From assembly GCF_004791165.1 (NCBI RefSeq), contig NZ_SRUZ01000002.1:310001-374000 (forward strand): 64,000 bases of DNA, read 5' to 3'. This DNA is from Mesorhizobium sp. M8A.F.Ca.ET.218.01.1.1 (GTDB lineage Bacteria; Pseudomonadota; Alphaproteobacteria; Rhizobiales; Rhizobiaceae). The notes beneath the pieces were generated by a model that was not told the DNA's origin, did no database searches, and saw only the letters and a program-made list of their open reading frames with translations. A program made the translations under genes and the position numbers. Shown piece after piece: positions 19,560 to 27,640 of the stretch (positions are counted from its first letter, which is position 1; each line of letters opens with the position of its first letter).

Positions 19560-20528
19560 TCAAAGCTGCTGGAGTTGCGAAAGCGTGAGCGGGGCAACGG
19601 CGTAATCGCCGCTGCCGTCGAGACCGGTGACCTCGGCGATTGCGTCGATGTGGCGCGACGAGCCGCGTCCCGCTATGAAGACGATCAGATCTATCGCCTC
19701 AGCGATGAGCCGGCGGGGAACGGTGACCACCGCTTCCTGGGCGAGTTGCTCAATGCGATAGAGAGCCGAGCGCGCGGAATTGGCGTGTACGGTAGCGATG
19801 CCGCCTGGGTGCCCGGTGTTCCATGCCTTCAGCATGTCGAGCGCTTCCGCGCCCCTCACCTCGCCCACGATGATGCGGTCCGGCCTGAGCCTCAGCGTCG
19901 AGCGCACGAGATCGGCAAGGGTGACCGAGCCCCGCCTTGTTCTCAGGGCAACGCAGTCCCTGGCCGCGCACTGCAGTTCGCGTGTGTCCTCGATCAGGAT
20001 CACCCGATCGTCGCATTCGGCGACTTCAGCCAGCAGAGCGTTGGCGAGTGTTGTCTTCCCCGAGGAAGTGCCGCCGGCGATCAGCATGTTGCGCCGCTCG
20101 CGGACGGCCTTTTTCAGCGCATCGGCCTGCAGCGGCAGCATGATGCGTTCGGCAACATAGTCGGCCAGGGTGTAGACTTTCGCGGCGGGCTTGCGGATGG
20201 CAAAACATGGCGCCAACACCACAGGTGGCAGCAGGCCTTCGAAGCGTTCGCCAGACGGCAATTCGGCACTGACGATCGGGTTGTCGGCGTGCGCCTCGGC
20301 GCGCACGTGCGAAGCAACCAGGCGGATGATACGTTCTGCCTCGGACGGGTGCATGTGAACGTCGGTATCGACCCGACCTTCGCCTAACCGGTCGAGTCGC
20401 AGCGCGCCGTCGGGATTGACCATCACCTCGATGACGGACGGATCGGCCAGGGCTTCGGTGATTGCCGGACCCATGGCGGTGCGCAGCATGACACGCCGCC
20501 GGTGGTCGGCCTCGGGATGAGAGCTCAT
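19560..20528 (-). CDS. trbB: TrbB, VirB11-family ATPase of conjugation
   Basis: Hexameric traffic ATPase of 322 residues. Visible are the Walker A motif GGTSSGKTT near residue 152, the Asp box VILIEDTREL, the His box LRPDRIIVGEVRGAEALDML and the GHPGGIATVHAN element. It overlaps the CopG-like gene upstream by four bases and heads the trb genes proper. Confidence 0.96.
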   Translation of the reverse strand: MSSHPEADHRRRVMLRTAMGPAITEALADPSVIEVMVNPDGALRLDRLGEGRVDTDVHMHPSEAERIIRLVASHVRAEAHADNPIVSAELPSGERFEGLLPPVVLAPCFAIRKPAAKVYTLADYVAERIMLPLQADALKKAVRERRNMLIAGGTSSGKTTLANALLAEVAECDDRVILIEDTRELQCAARDCVALRTRRGSVTLADLVRSTLRLRPDRIIVGEVRGAEALDMLKAWNTGHPGGIATVHANSARSALYRIEQLAQEAVVTVPRRLIAEAIDLIVFIAGRGSSRHIDAIAEVTGLDGSGDYAVAPLTLSQLQQL

Positions 20529-20938
20529 CCTTCCCCTCCCCCACCATTGTCTTTGCTAAGCGACTTTTTGCCGGAAGCGATCTGGCGGCCGACCTTCTCA
20601 ACGAATTTCTCGAAACGCTCTTGGGCAATAGCCTGCGTTGCCCGATCCGGGACCGGCGTGTGGGCGTGAAGGGTGATCGAAAAGCGGATGAAGAGCGCCA
20701 GGCTCTCCAGGATCACCTCGGAATCGCGCCTGACGTGGGCAAGATCGCGGGAGAGCCGGTCAAGCCTTACGCCGTAGCGCCGATCGAACTCGCTCTCGCC
20801 ACGCCGCTCGATGAACGCCTCGATCGCCTTCGCCACGATCGCTGATTTGGTCGTTGACGGATCGCGACTGAGGTTGTCCAGTTTCTCGCTGAGCTCCGGC
20901 TCAAGCAGAAACTGATGGCGAATGCGGTGCGGCTTCAT
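20525..20938 (-). CDS. Ribbon-helix-helix (CopG-like) protein upstream of trbB
   Basis: A 137-residue protein with a CopG-like N-terminus: HQFLLEPELSEKLDNLSRDP followed by TTKSAIVAKAIEAFIERR, the pattern of a beta strand and two helices. The remainder is helical and ends in a lysine- and glycine-rich tail. I start at the ATG at 20938. Overlap with trbB and proximity to traG suggest a local regulator or a relaxosome partner; neither role is shown by sequence alone. Confidence 0.75.
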   Translation of the reverse strand: MKPHRIRHQFLLEPELSEKLDNLSRDPSTTKSAIVAKAIEAFIERRGESEFDRRYGVRLDRLSRDLAHVRRDSEVILESLALFIRFSITLHAHTPVPDRATQAIAQERFEKFVEKVGRQIASGKKSLSKDNGGGGEG

Positions 20939-21054
20939 GCGGCTCGTTCCGACGGCCCGGCGTTGCGCCGGCGACGGGAGAAGCATCGGCCAGACGCTCA
21001 AAATTGCTTATGGCCGTTATCTACGCTGAGGTGCGCTCTGCAACTCAGCGGACT

Positions 21055-23079
21055 TCAGAAGCCGGGAATGACATCGTCGCCCCTGCCCTCGTTGATACCG
21101 TAGGCGCGGGCCGCAGTGGAAATCCGATCCATGACACGCTTGTCCGCGAGCGCTTCGCTGTCATCGTCTGCGGGCTTGTACAGATCGGCCTGATCGGGCT
21201 CTTGAGAGACAACAACGTCTTCTTCGGGCAGGCTTGGATGGCGTTGCTGCTGAACGCCTCCCTCGTCTTCAACTGGCGCGTCGGCGCTTTCCTCGTCCGC
21301 AGCAAGTCGGCTATCGACGCTGCACACTTGTCCAGTCCAGCCGTCCGGGCGTGATGCAGGGCAGTCCGCATAGGGTCCGTCGTGCAGCACCGGCGCAGGC
21401 AGCACCCGATCTGTGAAATTCTGATCCTGATAATAGCGCAGCTTCTTGGCGCGGATCGGCGGCAACCCAGAAACCAGGACCAATTCGTCTGACGGCGGCA
21501 ATTGCATCACCTCGCCTGGCGTCAGGAGCGGGCGCGCGGTTTCCTGGCGGCTCACCATGACATGTGAAAGCCAGGGCGCAAGCCGATGGCCCGCATAGTT
21601 GCGCATCGACCTAAGTTCGGTTGCGGTGCCGAGGGCATCCGAGATGCGCTTGGCCGTGCGTTCGTCATTGGAGGAAAAGGCAATTCGCACGTGGCAATTG
21701 TCGAGAATAGCATTGTTCTCGCCATAGGCCTTTGAAACCTGGTTCAAAGATTGTGCGATCAGATAGGAGCGAATGCCATAACCTGCCATGAAGGCGAGCG
21801 CCGTTTCGAAGAAGTCGAGGCGACCGAGCGCCGGAAACTCGTCCAGCATCATGAGCAGCTGATGCTTACGGCTCTTCTTCGGGTCCCCCTCCAGACGCTC
21901 CGTCAACCGCCTGCCGATCTGGTTCAAGATCAGTCGCACCAAAGGCTTGGTGCGCGAGATATCCGAAGGCGGCACGACCAGATAGAGCGACAGCGGTCGC
22001 TCTCCATCCACTAGGTCAGCGATGCGCCAGTCGCAGGACGAAGTGGCCGCCGCGACCGTTGGATCACGATAAAGCCCAAGAAAGGACATGGCGGTCGAGA
22101 GGACGCCTGAGCGCTCGTTTTCCGACTTGTTCAGGAGTTCGCGAGCCGCCGAGGCCACTACGGGATGGACCTGAGGGTTATGCCCCGTCCCGAGATGGTT
22201 TGTCGTCATCATCCGCCGTAGCGTTGCGGCAAACGAGCGTTGCGGGTCCGACAGGAAGGTGGCGACGCGGGCTAGCGTCTTGTCCTCTTCAGCGTAGAGC
22301 ACGTGCAAAATGGCGCCAACTAGGAGTGAATGGCTGGTCTTCTCCCAGTGATTCCGTCGCTCCAGCGCGCCCTCGGGATCGACGAGGATGTCGGCGATGT
22401 TTTGAACGTCCCGGATCTCATCTGGGCCTTTGCGCACCTCCAGCAGCGGGTTGTAGCGTGCCGATCTCGGGTCGGTCGGATTGAACAGAAGGCAGTACGA
22501 GAATTTCGACCGCCAGCCGGAGGTCAACTGCCAATTTTCGCCTTTTATATCATGAATGATGGCAGACCCGGTCCAGGAAAGTAGCGTTGGAACAACCAGC
22601 CCCACGCCCTTGCCCGAACGCGTCGGCGCAAATGCCATGACGTGCTCCGGGCCGTCATGGCGCAGATAGCGATCGTTCAGCCTACCGAGGAAAACGCCCG
22701 CCGGCCGTAACAACCCTGCCGTCTCGACCTCATGAGTCGTGGCCCACCGTGAAGACCCATAGGTCGTAACCGACCCGCGCTGTCGCGCGCGCAAAAGCGA
22801 GCCTGCGATTGCGGCGGCACAGCCCAGGAATCCGCTGGCGCCTGCAAGCGTACCGGCTTTGTCGAAGACCTCCGGCGCATAAGCATCGAAGTGGAACCAC
22901 CATTCAAACAGCTTCCACGGCTTGTAGATTGGCCAGCCGGCGAAGAGAAACCATGGTGCGCCGAGAGGCGTCTGGTAGGTCAGCATTTGAGCGCACCATT
23001 GGGTTGCCGTCCATACGCCGATAATGACAATTGCGCACACAACGGCGATCTGCCCGATCAGTAGCTTCGTAGGTGTCAT
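21055..23079 (-). CDS. traG: TraG, type IV coupling protein (VirD4 family)
   Basis: Inner-membrane coupling ATPase of 674 residues that brings the relaxase-DNA complex to the Trb channel. Two N-terminal helices are followed by Walker A (PTRSGKGVGLVVPTLL) and Walker B (LMMLDEFPALGRLDFFE). The acidic glutamine-rich C-terminus ends in DDVIPGF. I prefer the ATG at 23079 (MTPTKLLIGQIAVV) as the family-like start; a start at 23112 is possible. No traC, traD or relaxase gene lies upstream: the relaxase is about 16 kb away. Confidence 0.95.
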   Translation of the reverse strand: MTPTKLLIGQIAVVCAIVIIGVWTATQWCAQMLTYQTPLGAPWFLFAGWPIYKPWKLFEWWFHFDAYAPEVFDKAGTLAGASGFLGCAAAIAGSLLRARQRGSVTTYGSSRWATTHEVETAGLLRPAGVFLGRLNDRYLRHDGPEHVMAFAPTRSGKGVGLVVPTLLSWTGSAIIHDIKGENWQLTSGWRSKFSYCLLFNPTDPRSARYNPLLEVRKGPDEIRDVQNIADILVDPEGALERRNHWEKTSHSLLVGAILHVLYAEEDKTLARVATFLSDPQRSFAATLRRMMTTNHLGTGHNPQVHPVVASAARELLNKSENERSGVLSTAMSFLGLYRDPTVAAATSSCDWRIADLVDGERPLSLYLVVPPSDISRTKPLVRLILNQIGRRLTERLEGDPKKSRKHQLLMMLDEFPALGRLDFFETALAFMAGYGIRSYLIAQSLNQVSKAYGENNAILDNCHVRIAFSSNDERTAKRISDALGTATELRSMRNYAGHRLAPWLSHVMVSRQETARPLLTPGEVMQLPPSDELVLVSGLPPIRAKKLRYYQDQNFTDRVLPAPVLHDGPYADCPASRPDGWTGQVCSVDSRLAADEESADAPVEDEGGVQQQRHPSLPEEDVVVSQEPDQADLYKPADDDSEALADKRVMDRISTAARAYGINEGRGDDVIPGF

Positions 23080-23285
23080 CGGCTTGGCCCGCTGAACAAC
23101 GCGACCTAGCATCGCGCGGTGCAGCCGGGACAGGAATGTTCCTCACATACGATTTGGGAGCAATGAACGACTTCCTACTATGCAGGTCGGTCAGCACGCG
23201 TGTTGCGCCTTCACGCGACACCATCCTCTCCATTCACCCTGAGGCCCGGCGCCGCCGACAGTTGCGTGACCGCTCCTCCGCAAAG

Positions 23286-26200
23286 TTATCTTCTGCGTTC
23301 AGGGAGCCAGGGCGCCTGGGCTGGCTGATGAACACCGTCCGCTCGCGCATGTGGGGTCGAATTGATTTGTGCCCAAGTGGAGGCAGGCTCATCATTCAAC
23401 AGTTGCCGCAGTTCCCCTGGCTCGAACGCCATCATTGGTGGGGAGGCAGGCTCGTCTTCCAACAGTTGCCGCAGTTCCCCTGGCTCGAACGCCATCATCG
23501 GTGGGGAAGCGGGTTCATCCTCCAACAGCTGCCGCAGTTCCCCTGGCTCGAACGCCATCATCGGTGGGGAAGCGGGTTCATCCTCCAACAGCTGCCGCAG
23601 TTCCCCTGGCTCGAACGCCATCATTGGTGGGGAGGCAGGCTCGTCCTCCAACAGTTGCCGCAGTTCCCCTGACTCGAACGCCATCATTGGTGGGGAGGCA
23701 GGCTCGTCTTCCAACAGTTGCCGCAGTTCCCCTGACTCGAACGCCATCATTGGTGGGGAGTCAGGCTCGTCTTCCAACAGTTGCCGCAGTTCCCCTGGCT
23801 CGAATGCCATCATCGGTGGGGAGGCGGGTTCATCCTCCAGCAGCTGCCGCGGCTCTTCCTCGTGCGGCAAGCGCCTCCTTAGCCGGTCTTGCAGCGCCTG
23901 CCGATCGGCAACGAGGTTGTCGAGGGGCAGCGGCTCGTGGTCTGGCCGCTGCCCTTTCACCAATCGTTCAACCAGCGCCCACGTGCCCTCCAGGACAAAT
24001 ACGCCGCAATCATAATGGTTCGTCTGTCTGGCCATGGGGGCTGGCGCCAAGGTAGCATTCAGCAGTCCTGCGAGCTGTTTTGCAGGCACGTCGTTATATC
24101 CCTCTCGCTGGAGGGAGTCGTAGTGATAGGCGAACCGCCTTTCGGGGTCGCGGCGATCAACGAGCAGCAGCGACCAATGGGTGCCGGGGCTAGTAGCCGT
24201 GCCATTATTCACTGGCAAGAACAGGAAGTCGGCTGTGGCGTTGTTTTGATTATAGATGGACTGCAATATGCCTCGAGCGTCTTGCGGCGACGTGTGTCGC
24301 AGTAGATGGGATACGGAAGGATCCACCAGCCGAGTCCGGGCAGCGAGCGCCGGATTGATCCCCTGCAGTTGCCGCTCCAGCAAATTGTAATCTCTCTGGA
24401 CATGGGCGTCGCTCAGCCATTCGGCGGCGCCGAGCACCCGCCCCGTTGCAACGTTGGACGGGGCTGTCGGATCGAGCGCCCCGATCTGAGCCCCAGAGGA
24501 ACTGGTCGTCAGTGTGGTCACATCAACCAGTGGAAGGCCGCGGTAGGTGCCTGGCAGCTTAGCGGTTGCTGGCGAGGCGGGTTGGGGAGCTCTTGCCGGT
24601 GCCGCTGGCCCAGCTTCAGCAGCGGCCCCAACGCGCCTGGTGACTGCGTCTGCCGGATGAGCAGCAAGGACAGTTTCGCGCCCGAGCACAATGCGCGGCA
24701 GGATATCCCGGAGGTGAGCCAATGCAGAACCGATACTTAGTCTATTACCATAGGAGACAGCCTTGAAGCTCTCAACATCTTTATCCAGCGATTTGTCGTG
24801 AATCCGAGCGGCAATCCCAGGCTTGTTATTTTGACGCAGATACTGGCTAAAATGTCTAAGAAAATTTGTATAGCCGCCCACGGTATCTGGATTCCGTCCG
24901 GTCGCAGGCGCTGCCAGGTACTCCTTGGTCGAAGCGGCTCTGTAATCTCTAATGAGCTCGGCATCGTCAGGATAGGGGATCACGAGAGGGCGACCCATAA
25001 TCGGGGCTCCGCTTGTCGACTTCTTGAGGTAACGCAGTGCGCCAGCCACGGTGGAGGAACCACCCGTACTCTCGTACTCCTTGAGATCCTGATCCAGCGA
25101 CGAATGGTAAAGCCGAGCAGCAAACCCTGGCTTGTTGTTTTGAAGGAGCCACCGACTAAAGCCGAAAAGAGAATTTACATTGAAAGTGACCGTGTTCGCG
25201 CTGGCCTTACCCGCGTGGAATGCTGCCCTCAGCCCTTCGATAGCGGTCGCATCGTTGGAATAGACAGGACGCTTGTCGGAACCGTTGGGGACTACAATTG
25301 GACGATCCGGCTGCACTGTCGAGGACATCGAACCACCACCTCCGGGATGCGGTGCTGGGGTGGATTCGTGTTCATCCCTCTGCCTGACGAGCTGCGCCTC
25401 AGATTCCGGTGTAGCCACCTTATGAGGATCCTGCATCGGTTCGATCCCCTCCATCTCCTGCTGCAACCAAGCCAAAGCTTGGCGAGCGGCGGCTTCATCA
25501 ACCGCGGAGGATGTCTCCACACCTCTGGCGGACGCCGGCAGAGCCTGCTCCGCCCGCCGTCGAAAGAGCTCTGGCGAGGCGGATTTCTCCGCCCACAATC
25601 TGGGCTGCGTAGCGAGTCCCCGTCCAGATTTATGTGGCACCGCCTCGCTTGGCAGCGGGCTGCTCCTGTCCCGTGCAGCTACCAGCCCCTCCGGGGCGCC
25701 CTGGTCGCCGTGGCGCCAGTTCAAGTGAGGGACGGCCTCTCCAAAGTCGGGTGCTTGGTGTTGGTGCGCGGTTGGGGCGAGAGACAATGGTAGATCGGTG
25801 CCCTCCTTATAACCTACCGGCAGGAGCTCCTCTGGCCAATCGAATCCCTGCTGTGGTGCGGTATGCTGAGCAGCGTCGCCACGGGGACGAGCCTCCATGC
25901 TGACCGCGTTTTCCAGATGACTCCCGAGTATAACGCGCGGCGGGTGCTTGCGGATATAAACCAGTGCAGATTCGATCGGAGCTCCACGAGTAGAGGAGGC
26001 GGCCTTGTAGCTCTCAACATCTTTATCCAGCGATTCATCGTAAATCCGGCCCGCAATCCCGAGCTTGTCATTTTGACGTAGGTAATGACTGAAATGGTTA
26101 AGAGCAGTTGCGTAGCCGCTCGCGGATCTGAAATGTCTAGTGAGCGCGGCGTCGTCAGGATGGGGGTTCAGGACAGCGCGACCCACAATCGGGGCGGCTC

Positions 26201-26915
26201 CGCCTATCGGCTTCATCAGTTGACGCAGTGCGCCAGCCACTGTGGAGGAACCACCCCTACTCTCGTACTCCTCGAGATCCTGGCTCAGCGACGGATGGTA
26301 AAGCCGAGCAGCAAACCCTGGCTTTTTGTTTTGAAAGAGCCAACGACTAAAGCCGAAAAGAGAATTTGCGCTGCGAGTGACCGTGTCCGGCCTGGCTTTA
26401 CCCGCAAGGAGTGCAGACTTCAGCCCTTCGATGGCGGTGGCATCGTTGGAATAAACAGGACGCTTGTCGGCACCGTCGGGGGCCACAATTGGACGATCCG
26501 GCTGCACTGTCGAGGGCATCGACCCATCGAGATGCGGCGCTGGGGTGTATTCGTGCTCATCCCCCTGCATCGCGAGCTGCGCCTCCCGTTCCGATGTACC
26601 CACCTGATGGGCAGGGAGTTGCATCATCGCGCGAGCGCCTGAGTCACCAACCTGACCTGGTTGCCGCTCAGTGACAGCATGCTGCAGATTGCTTTGGATC
26701 CTCTGCCTCTTCGTTGGTCTCAACTCACCTTTGCCATGCGAGCCATTGACGAGGACATCCTCGCCTGGTGCACTCATCAACTCATCCGCCGCCTGCAATT
26801 CGCCCAAGTGCTGCTCAAAACCGGCTTGGCCGGCTTGTCCGCTTGCTCGTGCGGTACGGCGTGCTGCACCTGCAGCCAAGCTGCTACGATGAATGTCCAG
26901 TTTGTACGGGTGCAC
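23286..26915 (-). CDS. NopD-like type III effector with Ulp1/SUMO-protease domain
   Basis: Product of about 1209 residues. Order: a basic patch PTKRQR near residue 70 that could be a nuclear signal; an N-terminal half with four related modules of roughly 80-100 residues (two of the FSRWL type, two of the NHFSHYLRQN type); a C48 cysteine protease domain with GTHWSLLLVDR (His about 913), YHYDS (Asp about 932) and NHYDCGVFVL (Cys about 970), the Ulp1 triad; then tandem 21-residue repeats rich in LRQLLEDEPASPPMM. A tts box lies just upstream, so secretion through a TtsI-controlled T3SS is inferred. Likely activity is removal of SUMO from plant proteins. The GTG at 26915 has GTGAGG before it; a GTG at 26939 is the alternative. 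Confidence 0.85.
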   Translation of the reverse strand: MHPYKLDIHRSSLAAGAARRTARASGQAGQAGFEQHLGELQAADELMSAPGEDVLVNGSHGKGELRPTKRQRIQSNLQHAVTERQPGQVGDSGARAMMQLPAHQVGTSEREAQLAMQGDEHEYTPAPHLDGSMPSTVQPDRPIVAPDGADKRPVYSNDATAIEGLKSALLAGKARPDTVTRSANSLFGFSRWLFQNKKPGFAARLYHPSLSQDLEEYESRGGSSTVAGALRQLMKPIGGAAPIVGRAVLNPHPDDAALTRHFRSASGYATALNHFSHYLRQNDKLGIAGRIYDESLDKDVESYKAASSTRGAPIESALVYIRKHPPRVILGSHLENAVSMEARPRGDAAQHTAPQQGFDWPEELLPVGYKEGTDLPLSLAPTAHQHQAPDFGEAVPHLNWRHGDQGAPEGLVAARDRSSPLPSEAVPHKSGRGLATQPRLWAEKSASPELFRRRAEQALPASARGVETSSAVDEAAARQALAWLQQEMEGIEPMQDPHKVATPESEAQLVRQRDEHESTPAPHPGGGGSMSSTVQPDRPIVVPNGSDKRPVYSNDATAIEGLRAAFHAGKASANTVTFNVNSLFGFSRWLLQNNKPGFAARLYHSSLDQDLKEYESTGGSSTVAGALRYLKKSTSGAPIMGRPLVIPYPDDAELIRDYRAASTKEYLAAPATGRNPDTVGGYTNFLRHFSQYLRQNNKPGIAARIHDKSLDKDVESFKAVSYGNRLSIGSALAHLRDILPRIVLGRETVLAAHPADAVTRRVGAAAEAGPAAPARAPQPASPATAKLPGTYRGLPLVDVTTLTTSSSGAQIGALDPTAPSNVATGRVLGAAEWLSDAHVQRDYNLLERQLQGINPALAARTRLVDPSVSHLLRHTSPQDARGILQSIYNQNNATADFLFLPVNNGTATSPGTHWSLLLVDRRDPERRFAYHYDSLQREGYNDVPAKQLAGLLNATLAPAPMARQTNHYDCGVFVLEGTWALVERLVKGQRPDHEPLPLDNLVADRQALQDRLRRRLPHEEEPRQLLEDEPASPPMMAFEPGELRQLLEDEPDSPPMMAFESGELRQLLEDEPASPPMMAFESGELRQLLEDEPASPPMMAFEPGELRQLLEDEPASPPMMAFEPGELRQLLEDEPASPPMMAFEPGELRQLLEDEPASPPMMAFEPGELRQLLNDEPASTWAQINSTPHARADGVHQPAQAPWLPERRR
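23385..23853 (-). repeat. Tandem 63-bp repeat array inside the effector gene
   Basis: Seven full units and one partial unit of 63 bases encode a 21-residue unit, RQLLEDEPASPPMMAFEPGEL, with only a few substitutions (A/D and P/S). Near identity at DNA level implies recent expansion. The LRQLL core has the shape of an LXXLL motif; it is not a canonical LXLXL EAR motif. Confidence 0.92.
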
Positions 26916-26948
26916 GCTAGCCTCACTTCCACAGATCACATGAGCAAC

Positions 26949-26977
26949 CTACTCAGGCAAGCTTTCGAAAGGCTGAC
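26949..26977 (-). promoter_or_regulatory. tts box (TtsI-binding promoter element)
   Basis: Read on the minus strand the site begins GTCAGCCTTTCGAAAGCT and continues TGCCTGAGTAG. It matches the rhizobial tts box GTCAGCTTNTCGAAAGCT-N3-CC-N-CCTA at most fixed positions. It points at the Ulp1-type effector and ends only 10-33 bases before its candidate start codons. Confidence 0.85.
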
Positions 26978-27640
26978 GAGGTCCGCCGCCGCGGAAGGCG
27001 AAGGCTGGTTTTCTGCTCAGCGGTTGACGGCCTAGCGTGTTGCGGCCGCGCCGGGTATCACGCCAATCAATCTGAATAGTCGATGCGTCAAACGAACCAG
27101 GATAGGATTTTCGTAGCGGGGCTGCTCTACTCACTCTTGTCCTGAGGTAGAATTCAACCATATCGCCGAGCAACTGGATGCCGATTGGATACCCGATCCG
27201 GAAAGCTTCAGCTCATATGTGACGCGAGGATGAGAATCGTGGCAGCTCCAGACCGACGGGCTGCCACCCACAGCGGCGATGACCGACGAGGGTCTTCTAT
27301 TGCCAAGGTAATCGTCCGTTCGGGGACCTATGTGTTCCTATGCTCGTCGAGCGGATCGGGTGGGCCGCACCGCCGTAGCGTTACGGCGAGCGGAAGCGGC
27401 GTTGGGTGCGGCTTTTCCCCTGAACGCTTCACACCAGGCTGATAGGGGATCTTGCAATCGCACACACGCGGTCTGCAGGCGTGCCTATCAAGCAGTTTGC
27501 TCAGACCAACGTCGCGGCGAGCCTATCCTCAATACGCAGCGCAAGTCCTAGACTCCACGATCGTCCTTCGGTGCAGATTTGCTCGCGCCTCGCCCTGATT
27601 ACAGCCGATAAGGCGAGCTAACAATTGCAAGAGCCACAAG
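26978..27640. other. Gap between the tts box and the S9 peptidase gene; no gene recognised
   Basis: About 660 bases with many short overlapping frames and no start, family motif or codon pattern that I can support. An arginine- and alanine-rich plus-strand frame at 27330-27551 is not convincing. Confidence 0.4.

Noticed and set aside
23362..24055. Plus-strand serine-rich repeat proteins over 23.4-24.0 kb
   Set aside because: These are antisense readings of the 63-bp repeats in the effector gene.
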